Of a stretch of DNA of 57,562 nt, positions 35,201 to 42,063 are shown in pieces. Below the pieces are notes generated by a model. It saw only the letters and a list, made by a program, of their open reading frames with translations, ran no database searches and was not told where the DNA came from. The position numbers and the translations under genes were made by a program. The stretch spans positions 1 to 57,562 of the forward strand of contig CAZJWJ010000026.1 of the NCBI GenBank assembly GCA_964549495.1, written 5' to 3'. Source of the DNA: JACKBJ01 sp964549495 (GTDB lineage: Bacteria > Chloroflexota > Anaerolineae > Epilineales > Epilineaceae). The number at the start of each line of letters is the position of its first letter. Within the stretch, counting starts at the first letter, position 1.

Positions 35201-37558
35201 GGTGGAGGGGCCGTTGTTCCATACGCGGATCTCGTAGCCCAGCGGCGTGCCGGCGATGACCGGGTCGGGCGCGCTGGACTTGACCAGCTGCAGATCGGCC
35301 AGCTCCGAGACGGCCGTGGTCTGGATGACGCGGTTGTCGCGCTCGTCGGGATCGATGTTGTCGGAGAAGGTGCGCGCGCTGTTCTGCAGAAGGTCGGACT
35401 CCTGTAGGAGGTAGTAGTCGGGATCGACCAGCACCTCGACGGTCATCGTGCCGCTCTGCCCGACCTCGAGCATCGGGAAGATGCAGCGCGCCGGGTCGGA
35501 GGGCAGGCCGGGCGTGCCGGGCGTGCAGCCGGCCGGGACCGCGGCCGGCCCGAGGCCCGAGACGGACAGGACCTCGAGGCCGGCCGGCAAGAAGTCCTCG
35601 ATGGTCACGTTGGGCGCGCGGCTACCGCCGGGCACGTCGTTGCCGACCGGGCCCGGATCCTGGTTGGTCACCGTCAGGCTGTAGGTCAGCCGGTCGCCGG
35701 CCGTCACCGCGTTGGCGGTAGGCGCGATCAGCCCGCAGACGGCCCGATCGTGCAGCCGGCCGACGGCCGACTTGGTCAGGGCCAGGTTGGAGGTGTCCAG
35801 GATGCCGATGAAGTCGGTGGCCTGGTTGTTGGACAGATCGGGATCGGGCGTGCCCGTCTGCTCGCGGTCCTCGGAGACCACGCGCACCGTGTTGTTGATG
35901 TCCTGGGTCTGGCGGGCGGTGAATTCGAGCTGGATCGTCCAGCGGCCGGTGCCCACCGGTCCGTCGACCGGCTCGAGGGGCTCGCCCAGGTCGCAGAGGA
36001 TCACCTGGCCGGTCTGGGGCGCCGGGGCCGGTCCGATGGCGCAGCCATCGAGCGGGCGCGCCGGGTCATCCAGGATGCGGACATTGGTGAAGTTGTCGCT
36101 GGAGACCATGTCGTCGGTCAGGACGACGTTGCGGGCGAAGGAGGGCCCGAGGTTCTCGACCACCAGGGTATAGGTGAAGGTCTCGCCGGCCCGGATGGCG
36201 TCGTCGGGCTTGCTGACCTTGGAGATGCGCAGGTCGGCCAGGTCGTCCAGGAAGGTCACCAGCTGGAAGACGTTGTCCAGCTCGTTCTCGGCCGTCTCGA
36301 CCTCGAAGGAGTCGACGGTCACGCGGTTGGTCAGGGTCTCGTTGCCCAGCGCCACCCAGTCCGGGGCGATCTCGCCCTGGATGGTGAAGCTGGTGCTGTC
36401 CTCGCCGACCAGGTCGCGCAGGCGGCAGGTGATGGTGCCCGGCGGTCCCTCGACGCAGGCCGGGTCGAACTCGACCGGCCCACCGGGCGGGTCGTCGACC
36501 GGCGGCGCGTCGGCGGCCACGAAGGTCACGCCCGGCGGCAACACGTCGACCACCGTCACCTCGGTGGCGCGGCCGCTGCCGTCGTTGCGCACCTGGATGT
36601 CGTAGAAGATGGCCTCGCCGGCGATGGCCGGCTCGACGCGGGCGGTCTTGGTCACCGCCAGATCGACTTCCGGCTCGACCTTGATGTTGTCGATGAGCAG
36701 GCCCGAGTCGATGTAGAAGTCGTTGTCGCCCTGATCGGCCACCAGGAAGTCGAGCGTGAACTGGGTCGGCGCGTTGAGCGGCCCGGGGATGAGCATCTTG
36801 AAGCTCTGCATCCCGCTGGAGCCCCATTCGAAGTCGCATTCGTCGACCAGGCTGCCCGGCTTGTCGACCAGGACGCGCACGCCGTCGACCGGCACGTCGA
36901 AGAAGGGCGAGATGCCGCCGCCCGGCACGCTGCCGGAGAGGATGGTGTCACCGCTGAGCTGGACCCGGAAGACATCGTCGAAGGGATCCGGGATGACCGT
37001 GCCGTCCGACTCGGCGGTCAGGAAGGCCCAGTCGAAGCTGAGCGTGGCCGGCACCTGGTCCGGCTGCAGGGTGAAGGTCTGCGAGAGCCGGGCGACGTCG
37101 TTCTCGCTGTTGTCGTTGGCGTCGCCGTCGAGGTTCACGCCCGAGTCGAGCGCCGTCACCTGGTCCGGGCCGGTGCAGAGCAGCGCCATCGGGAAGCTGC
37201 CCGGCAGGGGGCCGAAGCTGAAGGGCCGGCCGAGGTCCGCCTGCTGGACCACGTCGACGTTGCCCATCGGGTTCCACTGGGCCAGGCTGGCCAGGCCCCC
37301 GTTCCAGTCCTCGACCTGGGCCGGCAGGAGCGCATCCAGGCTGTCCGTGCCATCGAGACGGTCGCTGCCGTCGATGGCCAAGGGGCGATCGGCCCCCCGG
37401 TCCTCGGAGGGCTCGGCGGCCGAGACCTGCTCGGCAGGGCCGGAGAAGAGCAACAGCCCGAGCAAGGCCAGGCCTGCCAGGGTCCGCGCGCGGGGCGGCC
37501 GCGTGTTGGATTCGGCGGAGCGGTCGCCATCTTGGTGGACCGGGCGCGGTACGCGCAT
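29204..37558 (-). CDS. giant secreted protein: 11 DUF11 repeats, CHRD domain, C-terminal beta-sandwich module
   Basis: This 2784-aa exported protein has a strong start (AAGGAG 8 bases before the ATG) and a signal peptide core at about residues 27-48. Residues 80-300 resemble a choice-of-anchor type beta domain (SFDWAFLTAESDG..., FYIDSGLLIDNIKV). Eleven tandem DUF11 domains cover about 300-2080. A CHRD domain (about 940-1080) is nested in the fifth. Residues 2190-2770 hold four beta-sandwich units with QVQN, WGxSG and GSA-type motifs. Every DUF11 repeat matches the same-rank repeat of the neighbouring giant protein (its repeats 4-14) better than its own neighbours, so the two genes arose by duplication of a whole array. 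It is the first gene of the minus-strand unit. DUF11 proteins are usually cell-surface or matrix components; no enzyme motif is seen. Confidence 0.9.
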   Translation of the reverse strand: MRVPRPVHQDGDRSAESNTRPPRARTLAGLALLGLLLFSGPAEQVSAAEPSEDRGADRPLAIDGSDRLDGTDSLDALLPAQVEDWNGGLASLAQWNPMGNVDVVQQADLGRPFSFGPLPGSFPMALLCTGPDQVTALDSGVNLDGDANDNSENDVARLSQTFTLQPDQVPATLSFDWAFLTAESDGTVIPDPFDDVFRVQLSGDTILSGSVPGGGISPFFDVPVDGVRVLVDKPGSLVDECDFEWGSSGMQSFKMLIPGPLNAPTQFTLDFLVADQGDNDFYIDSGLLIDNIKVEPEVDLAVTKTARVEPAIAGEAIFYDIQVRNDGSGRATEVTVVDVLPPGVTFVAADAPPVDDPPGGPVEFDPACVEGPPGTITCRLRDLVGEDSTSFTIQGEIAPDWVALGNETLTNRVTVDSFEVETAENELDNVFQLVTFLDDLADLRISKVSKPDDAIRAGETFTYTLVVENLGPSFARNVVLTDDMVSSDNFTNVRILDDPARPLDGCAIGPAPAPQTGQVILCDLGEPLEPVDGPVGTGRWTIQLEFTARQTQDINNTVRVVSEDREQTGTPDPDLSNNQATDFIGILDTSNLALTKSAVGRLHDRAVCGLIAPTANAVTAGDRLTYSLTVTNQDPGPVGNDVPGGSRAPNVTIEDFLPAGLEVLSVSGLGPAAVPAGCTPGTPGLPSDPARCIFPMLEVGQSGTMTVEVLVDPDYYLLQESDLLQNSARTFSDNIDPDERDNRVIQTTAVSELADLQLVKSSAPDPVIAGTPLGYEIRVWNNGPSTAREVVVRDQLPQGVRFRSARIENQQDGEVCTYAVGTHEVVCSLHDVQVGQPTTGRLIFINLHVDADLPPGGLINTATASSDQTPDCNPVDNTNITEPTEVETQADLRVLKSSDPDKVYAGEQKRYHVRVDNFGPSDARDVVVYDVLPDEVVYEIDTNHPMCTQPANLVGLRAVLSGANEVPPAATGAMGLATFVLDTSTGQLTYSVELADIDNLAGAAGIHIHLGAAGVNGPIEVFLYNGSPPAPAPTEPLQGQVTLTPGQVAAIVGNPAGYYVNVHTTDFPGGEIRGQLAETRNAPLRCPVGQLPPVQDNPYRGIQPGDPGRHDFDIWTEVRPEILSGTTITNVAMVVGQSSLGDPDRTNNVDSSKNLVLGKSDLKVTKFGKNDGQVRAGDVLTYTIIVDNLGPSWAEGVAIKDIFQTSGVFDLIDIASDRPAVCRTLPARGDQPPGGIVLPATPWPVTDPPPAFGVLDPTGIEDINQRLEMDCELTEVIQDDPVDTPQLAVLAATGPQNPGRWILTVRLRAANAQDVNNIADVITSHLDPDPGNDHAEVSHEITDVSDLVITKEATGEVQVDGQAGLIFDIGQPGQPFPAAPNYAADPDTVTAGRRISYTLTIRNDGPSHAENVRVYDRLPAGVTLYPGSLSVSNGGQCATGTPGQVLDRIDCGLGFMVLGEVVTIDMQVLVDPSLPAGAVLENDAIVTSDIFDPNNSNNQTYVQTVVDNWADMSASKLSFGQNITGYDAAQLRFIYEDLPGEVTAGLVMRYEVQIQNNGPGDARNVQFRDRLPDAPQPGPVSFLRAEGAICRPDEVDGDVLDCTVGDMALGERRTIDIYLLVDPSVPEGTVLTNCVDVFFGPSTPPGQPDPLPGDPPTLPVTQDPLPANNTDICADILVHAVADVGGPDAIGIGGDDFLSKRDLPAEPRLDRPFEPDLALAGLEHRYRIDFGNAGPSTAVGVGILDRLDFKQLGIPGEVFVRCEPLDPDDLVTCSYDAVANEVTVEQFLSHNEAIIPTAGNGTLVPGVGYGFYLVTRVDPGYVLDADNAMPTAENSEPGLIARNTARISTTTTDFRTANDVDTERTRIIAEADLTIEKTDVFGDPIENPDNYFLFCDPVVPGGMVTYTIEVTNDGPSDAADVYVVDWLPAGVVHDPAQVIVEVEGGAGEVIEVRDDGRLTIRVGNDPNNEGESELGRVNAGSSVVLTIMVMVRLDAECGSQLINRARVETRRNDIDWPPAVIGPPEGPGGISPTAPRTPTLDPDTSNNEATESTTVECPSIEVNKTISFDGQCPGRDVTVINRPGQPVTFCYEITNTGTTYLDTIMVTDTLRTRTTMPTIIFTDTITSGADPKVPVAPGETVLRQVTIDHLTKECGIATDTVEVSANPVNAGRTDLPCLPIVTDSDTAEIEIPCAGVDFRIQLPILDNDECETWIQVQNVGDAPTVPLLVTWGASGFCPPQAAGPLKSECAGLLRPGSAWSFAEAQIPSGSHSAILYSLSVDPIEIAPNTHVPFASLVCDAVFFNVVGDYLDWVRFDSAYRNRGVFGDFDFGEHPGEPLAAVVNRSCPDPSNPAARVNAAYSGISSDLVGAEDPTFGGYSYYAPLIFADRGSLSSTLRIQNSGVLCTSLEIWFKGQDNCIRPILGDVLALAPGETVDFDVNTVVGPDWMGTAWVRGTQPLGIIVDTFGPNHFTSYTATAADIYELNLTQGNQVNYAPLIYSEYQGWDTAIQVQNLSGATNAKVKVIFLDRSGGVITTLVDWICPRGSQTYFLPTIAALPGNWVGSARVESQDWWTPGTNQVDPPKLSTVVLLEKWSDPARTTRREAVAYNGQTECLLYDWQVGGGKGGTTSGSAVFAVPFLAKANRGYTSEVAITNLVAKPGFTDFAIFVYDQNGLLDQVCEKLHDRQVEYIDLNTWGSVPPSFLGSMVVSAVFWEHEVFDGQGGFVRNLVGLGGVSVERVGSTQGSQDVPGDESKAAEAFPLFDHFHTEDSLPCPGVPSFRPSR

Positions 37559-38019
37559 GGCAGGATCTCCTTGGCATGGATCGCAGGCTGTCGCCCCTGC
37601 CGACGAGCGGGGCGTGATGCTCGGCTGATGTCGGGCCCGGTCGCGTACCGTTCCCCCCTGTAACGGACAGATCGCGACGGATGACCGCCAGCGCGGCGCT
37701 CATCCCTCGCTCATTCCGTTATAAGTAACGTGTCCGATCGGTCTAGGGATACGGGCAGGCGGAAAAATCGCGTCGAGACGGGCACCCCGAGCGGATGTCG
37801 GCCCGCCGATCCGATCGGGCGTATCTAAACCCACACGCCCTGCGTTAGTATAGGATGAGCGTTCCCCGCGGGACGCGCGTTCGTGTGTTGCCCGGCTCTC
37901 GCAGTAGAACCGCCGCTACCCGGGCGTCGGCATGCGAATCGACGAGGAACCGGTGATCGGTCCTCGGCTAGAGATCCGACGCAAAGCCTGTATCGCTCCG
38001 CGTTCCGAGGTGTTCGCGC
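37559..38019. other. divergent control region between two surface-protein operons
   Basis: This 461-bp gene-free stretch separates the giant-protein operon (minus) from the A-B-A' operon (plus). It is less GC-rich in the middle. It holds a minus-strand promoter (37718-37745), a weaker plus-strand -10-like patch TAGTATAGGAT (37846-37856), and two copies of the palindrome CCGATCGG (37734-37741 and 37811-37818), the first overlapping the minus-strand -35. No small ORF with a convincing start and no RNA fold is recognised. Confidence 0.6.
37718..37745 (-). promoter_or_regulatory. promoter of the giant surface-protein operon
   Basis: On the minus strand TAGACC (37740-37745), 16 bases, then TATAAC (37718-37723) matches sigma-70 hexamers at 4/6 and 5/6 positions. 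This gives a leader of about 150 bases before the ATG at 37558. The -35 overlaps a CCGATCGG palindrome that could be an operator. Confidence 0.55.
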
Positions 38020-39339
38020 ATGGTCAACCGCAAGCTGGTCGCCTTCGGTCTGGCCGCCCTGATGGGCGCCTTGGCGGTGTCTGCCGGTCCGGTCCTGCCG
38101 GCCCGGGGCATCGCGCACGCGGCCACCCTGGAACGGATCCAAGGCGAGCTGGGCCCGCTGCTCGGCCACGGCGCCCTGCCGATCCTTCCCCCGCTCGGTT
38201 CGGTGGCATCCTCCAGCCTCGACGAGGACGCCCTGTCCGACGTCGAGGCGGATCGCGCCGAGATCCTGGCCTGGATCGATCAGCTGCTTCAGCTGCAGCC
38301 GCACTTGGAAGACTTCGCCGAGCCGGGCGCCAGCCAGCGGCTGCGGGTCCTGCGCCAGGACGTGGAGACGATGACGCCCGAGCGCCTGGCGCTGACCAAG
38401 GCCCAACTGGGCGACCACCCCGGCCTGTGGCAGCTGCCGGCGATGCTGCTCTCGCTCTTCGAGCCGGATCAGCCCATGCCGCCCTTCTACGCCGAGCAGG
38501 CCCGGGCCTGGGCCAGCATGCGCGGCGTCGAGGCGCAGTACGGCCTGCAGCCCCTGGCCCTCGACGTGGTGGCCACGCCCGATCCGACCGCGGCGCCCTA
38601 TCCGACCATGGATCCCTTCCCGCCGCGCGATCCGGCGCCGGAACGGCCGGCCGATCGGCCCGGCTGTCCAGGCGTCTTCAACGAGGGCACCTGCGACGAA
38701 TGCGGGCCGCAGATCCCGCTCGAAGCGGTCTTCGCCGCCAAGGTAGCCGCCTTGGTCGTCAACGGCGTCAAGGACACGATCGGCACGGCGGCCCAGGACA
38801 CCTGCGCTCCGCCCGGTGTGGGATTCACCGTCCCCGACGTCGCCTACTACGTGGTGGTCGGGCTCTCCGCGGCCGCGGAAGCGGCCTTGGCTTCGCTGGA
38901 GTTCATCAACGACCTGAACGAGGACTGCGAGCACGGCTACCACAAGGCGATCACCGATCTCTACCTGGACGAGACGGTCAGCTCGCGGGTCTCGCAGGCC
39001 AGCTACGACGAGCACGCGCTCTTGCAGATGCGGCTGAAGATCGAGCGCAATCTGCTGCGCCAGGCCGACGATCGCATCTCGCTCTTCCAGCTACCCCAGG
39101 CGCAATGCGGCTCGGAATTCGACGGCTACCGCTTCTGCGGCAAGCTGGAGACCGTCCGCGAGATCGTGGCCGACACCATTCAGGACAACCAGAACGCGAT
39201 GTCGGTCACCGACCTGAACAACGCGACCGCCGAGCTCGAGGCCGGCGACATGCATTACATGAGCAGCCAGTGGAAGGCGGCCTACGAACGCTACAGCACC
39301 GCCTATCGTTTCGCCGTCAAGCAGCGCTCGGTGCGCTGA
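38020..39339 (+). CDS. secreted protein of unknown family, member A
   Basis: This is a 439-aa exported protein with a signal peptide (residues 1-35) and GAGGTG 7 bases before the ATG. The N-terminal helical domain (about 70-185) has the conserved string DRAEILAWID...PHLEDFAEPG...LALTKAQLGDHPGLWQLP...QPMPPFYAEQA. A Pro-rich linker with four Cys (PTAAPYPTMDPFPPRDPAP, CPGVFNEGTCDECGPQIP) follows. The C-terminal helical domain carries DLNEDCEHGYHKAITDLYLDE, then SRVSQASYDEH, DDRISLFQLPQAQCG and a TPR-like end (AELEAGDMHYMSSQWKAAYERY). The even, spaced Cys suggest disulfides outside the cell. I do not recognise the family. Two relatives follow directly; A is much closer to A' (40807-42063) than to B. 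Confidence 0.85.
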   Translation: MVNRKLVAFGLAALMGALAVSAGPVLPARGIAHAATLERIQGELGPLLGHGALPILPPLGSVASSSLDEDALSDVEADRAEILAWIDQLLQLQPHLEDFAEPGASQRLRVLRQDVETMTPERLALTKAQLGDHPGLWQLPAMLLSLFEPDQPMPPFYAEQARAWASMRGVEAQYGLQPLALDVVATPDPTAAPYPTMDPFPPRDPAPERPADRPGCPGVFNEGTCDECGPQIPLEAVFAAKVAALVVNGVKDTIGTAAQDTCAPPGVGFTVPDVAYYVVVGLSAAAEAALASLEFINDLNEDCEHGYHKAITDLYLDETVSSRVSQASYDEHALLQMRLKIERNLLRQADDRISLFQLPQAQCGSEFDGYRFCGKLETVREIVADTIQDNQNAMSVTDLNNATAELEAGDMHYMSSQWKAAYERYSTAYRFAVKQRSVR

Positions 39340-39402
39340 GCCGGCCTCCGCAGCGATCGCCCCTCCGAGTTCGGAGCGGCGGCCAGGACAGGAGTCTTCG
39401 GG

Positions 39403-40788
39403 ATGAATCGAATCGGCATGCCCCTCCTCCTCATCGCAGGCCTGGGCCTGGGTATCGGCGTCGGCGCGACGCAGCACACGCGCCCGGATGCCGAGGTACC
39501 GGCCTCGGCACAGGCCACCGATGTCGAGGGCAGGGAAACCGAGCCGTCGGAGGGCGCCGCCTTGCCGGCCGAGCTCGCCGACGAGACCGGCCGGCCCCTC
39601 CCTAGCTTCCTGGCCGACGAGGAAGCGGTCGACACGCAGATGCGTCAGCTCGAAATCTACTACGCCCGGCTCGGCCCCCAGAGCGCCTGGACCAACCACA
39701 TGCCCCAGCTGTTGGCTGAGATGGGTTCGACCCAGGGGCTGGACCAGGAAGAGGACGATCCTCCCTACAGTCCCGCGGAGCTCGAGGCCTTTCGCCAGCA
39801 GTTGGACGGTTTCACCCGCGACCTCGACGGCCTGCTCGAGCTCTTCCCGAGCGAGCAGACGCTCGACGCGCGCGAGCGCCTGGCGGCCACCATCCAGGTC
39901 CTGCCCGAGCTGACCGACGAGCAGCTGGCCCTGATGCGCTCCTCCTTCGCCGACTACCCCGGCTACTGGGACGTGCCGTCGCAGGTCCGGGGGATGCTCG
40001 AGCCGGGCCAGAGCCTCCCCTTCGGCCAGCCGGCCCCCGGTCCGGTCATCCCGGGCTTGCCCGGACTGGCGCCGGAGGCGCGGCCGACGGTGCCGGTGGG
40101 CATCGACGTGCCGGACGTCGAGGGTTGCGGTGACTTCGGTGGCGATCCCACCTGTGGCGAATGCCCGGCCCCGCCGGCCGGTGGCATCATCACCATCTTC
40201 TCGCTGGAAACGGCCGCCCTGGCGACCAACACGGTCTGCGAGTTCCTGCCACCCAAGATCCTGGCCGGCACCACCGACATCCCCAACCCGGCCAACATCA
40301 TCTGCGTCAGCATCCGCGTCGGCATCGAGCTGGCGGCAGCGGCGGTCGAGCTGGCCCAGGCCCTGCACGACGAATGCGAGGACAACTACCACCGCAGTAT
40401 CGTGCACTGGTACCTCGACGAGACCGTCTCCTCGCGGGCCTCGCAGAAGAGCCACGACTTCCACGACCTGTGGACCCTGCGCGTCGCCATCGAGCACGAC
40501 CTGCTCAATCAGCAGGATCAGCGCATCTCGCTCTTCCAGCTGCCCGAGAGCGAGGGCGGCTACCTGGACGCCACCACCGGCGTCTCGGTGCGCGGGATCG
40601 TGCTGGACACCATCGAGATGAACGAGACGGCCGGCTACATCGAGGACACGCGCTACGCGCGCGACGAGTACGAGGCGGCCGAGGAGCATCTGGCCGACGG
40701 CGACTACAAGAGCGCCTACGCGCGCTACCGACTGGCCTATCGGGCCGCGGTCCAGGTGGGCCGCATCCTGCCGACGCCGGTGCCCTAG
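39403..40788 (+). CDS. secreted protein of unknown family, member B
   Basis: This is a 461-aa relative of its two neighbours. AGGAG lies 8 bases before the ATG, and a signal peptide spans about residues 1-24. The N-terminal half is diverged but keeps the layout (helices, then LTDEQLALMRSSFADYPGYWDVP matching the ALTKAQLGDHPGLWQLP region of A). The centre has a short Pro-rich linker and Cys pairs (GCGDFGGDPTCGECPAPP). The C-terminal half keeps the family core: DECEDNYHRSIVHWYLDETVSSRASQ, then DQRISLFQLP and a TPR-like HLADGDYKSAYARYRLAYRAAVQV. It differs from A and A' by hydrophobic stretches near residues 260-330 that may be buried helices. It ends in LPTPVP. The function is unknown. It is spaced 63 bases from A and 9-18 from A', so it is in the same operon. 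Confidence 0.83.
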   Translation: MNRIGMPLLLIAGLGLGIGVGATQHTRPDAEVPASAQATDVEGRETEPSEGAALPAELADETGRPLPSFLADEEAVDTQMRQLEIYYARLGPQSAWTNHMPQLLAEMGSTQGLDQEEDDPPYSPAELEAFRQQLDGFTRDLDGLLELFPSEQTLDARERLAATIQVLPELTDEQLALMRSSFADYPGYWDVPSQVRGMLEPGQSLPFGQPAPGPVIPGLPGLAPEARPTVPVGIDVPDVEGCGDFGGDPTCGECPAPPAGGIITIFSLETAALATNTVCEFLPPKILAGTTDIPNPANIICVSIRVGIELAAAAVELAQALHDECEDNYHRSIVHWYLDETVSSRASQKSHDFHDLWTLRVAIEHDLLNQQDQRISLFQLPESEGGYLDATTGVSVRGIVLDTIEMNETAGYIEDTRYARDEYEAAEEHLADGDYKSAYARYRLAYRAAVQVGRILPTPVP

Positions 40789-40806
40789 GGACCGGGAGTG
40801 ATGACC

Positions 40807-42063
40807 ATGCGGATTCGCATCTCCATCCCCAGCCTGCTGCTCGTGGCCGCGCTCGCGGCGGCCACGGCCTCCACGTGGACCGCCGCACCTGCGGCCGCCC
40901 AGGCGGATGACGCGCCCCCGCTGCCGGCGGCGCTCTTGCAGGACGCGGAAGCCGACCGGGCCGAGATCCTGGCCTGGATCGACGAGATGCAGGCGGTCAT
41001 GCCCCACCTCGAGGAGTATGCCGAGCCGGGCGTCGGCGCCGGCCTCGAGGTCACCCGTGCCCGCATCGAGCAGATGGATGCGGCCAACGTGGCGATCACC
41101 AAGGCCTATTTGGGCTCGCATCCCGGATTCTGGCAGCTTCCGGCGCTCCTGGAGTCACTCTTCGACGCGGACCAGCCCATGCCGCCTTTCTTCGCCGCGC
41201 AGGCCCGCGACTGGCCGAGCATGCGCGGCATCGCGGAAGGGTCCGGACTGCCGGTGATCGAGATGCCCTTGCTGCCGGCCGCGCCGGATGCGGTGGGCAC
41301 GCCCAACCCGACCGCAGCCCCCTATCCGACGATGGATCCCTTCCCGCCGCGAGACCCGGCGCCCGAACGACCCGCCGATCGCCCCGGATGTCCGGGCGTC
41401 TTCAACGAGGGCACCTGCGACGAATGCGGGCCGCAGATCCCGCTCGAGGCGGTCTTCGCGGCCAAGGTCGCCCTGCTGATCGCCAGCGGGGTCAACGACA
41501 CCTTCAGCGACTCCAAGCTGGACACCTGCCTGCCGCCCGGTATCGGCTTTACCGTGCCCGACCCGGTCAAGGCTGTCACGGCCGGCATCGCGGCCGCGCT
41601 GGAGGGCGTCTACAACTCGCTGGAGTTCGTCAACGACCTCAACGAGGACTGCGAACACGGCTATCACAAGGCGATCACGGATCTCTACCTGGACGAGACG
41701 GTCAGCTCCCGGGTGTCCCAGGCCAGCTACGACGCGCACGCCATGCTCGAGATGCGCATCGAGATCGAGGACGTCCTGCTCAACCAGGCCGACGAGCGGA
41801 TCTCGCTCTTCCAGCTGCCGCAGGCGCAATGCGGGGCCGAGTTCGACGGCTACCGCTTCTGCGGCAAGCTCGAGACGGCGCGCGAGATCGTGGCCGACAC
41901 GATCCAGGACAACCAGAGCGCGCTCTCGGTGACCGAGCTCAACAATGCCACGGCCGAGCTCGAGGCCGGTGACATGCACTACATGAGCAGCCAGTGGAAG
42001 GCCGCCTTCGAGCGCTACAGCAAGGCCTATCGATTCGCGGTCAAGCAGCGCCAGATCCAATGA
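40807..42063 (+). CDS. secreted protein of unknown family, member A'
   Basis: This 418-aa protein is a close paralogue of the 38020-39339 product. The ATG at 40807 is preferred because GGGAG ends 8 bases upstream; GTG 40798 and ATG 40801 lie in frame but are too close to it. A signal peptide (residues 1-31, IPSLLLVAALAAATA core) is followed by the same helical domain, the same Pro-rich linker (PTAAPYPTMDPFPPRDPAP) and the CPGVFNEGTCDECGPQIP segment. The C-terminal domain carries YLDETVSSRVSQASYDAH. Parts of the linker DNA are almost identical to member A, pointing to recent duplication or gene conversion across the more diverged B gene. Its stop overlaps the start of the FG-GAP protein gene, so their translation is coupled. 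Confidence 0.85.
   Translation: MRIRISIPSLLLVAALAAATASTWTAAPAAAQADDAPPLPAALLQDAEADRAEILAWIDEMQAVMPHLEEYAEPGVGAGLEVTRARIEQMDAANVAITKAYLGSHPGFWQLPALLESLFDADQPMPPFFAAQARDWPSMRGIAEGSGLPVIEMPLLPAAPDAVGTPNPTAAPYPTMDPFPPRDPAPERPADRPGCPGVFNEGTCDECGPQIPLEAVFAAKVALLIASGVNDTFSDSKLDTCLPPGIGFTVPDPVKAVTAGIAAALEGVYNSLEFVNDLNEDCEHGYHKAITDLYLDETVSSRVSQASYDAHAMLEMRIEIEDVLLNQADERISLFQLPQAQCGAEFDGYRFCGKLETAREIVADTIQDNQSALSVTELNNATAELEAGDMHYMSSQWKAAFERYSKAYRFAVKQRQIQ

Noticed and set aside
30560..35407. A 4.8-kb open frame on the plus strand opposite the smaller giant gene
   Set aside because: Same reason: it shadows the DUF11 codons and gives low-complexity protein of the same character as the other shadow frame.
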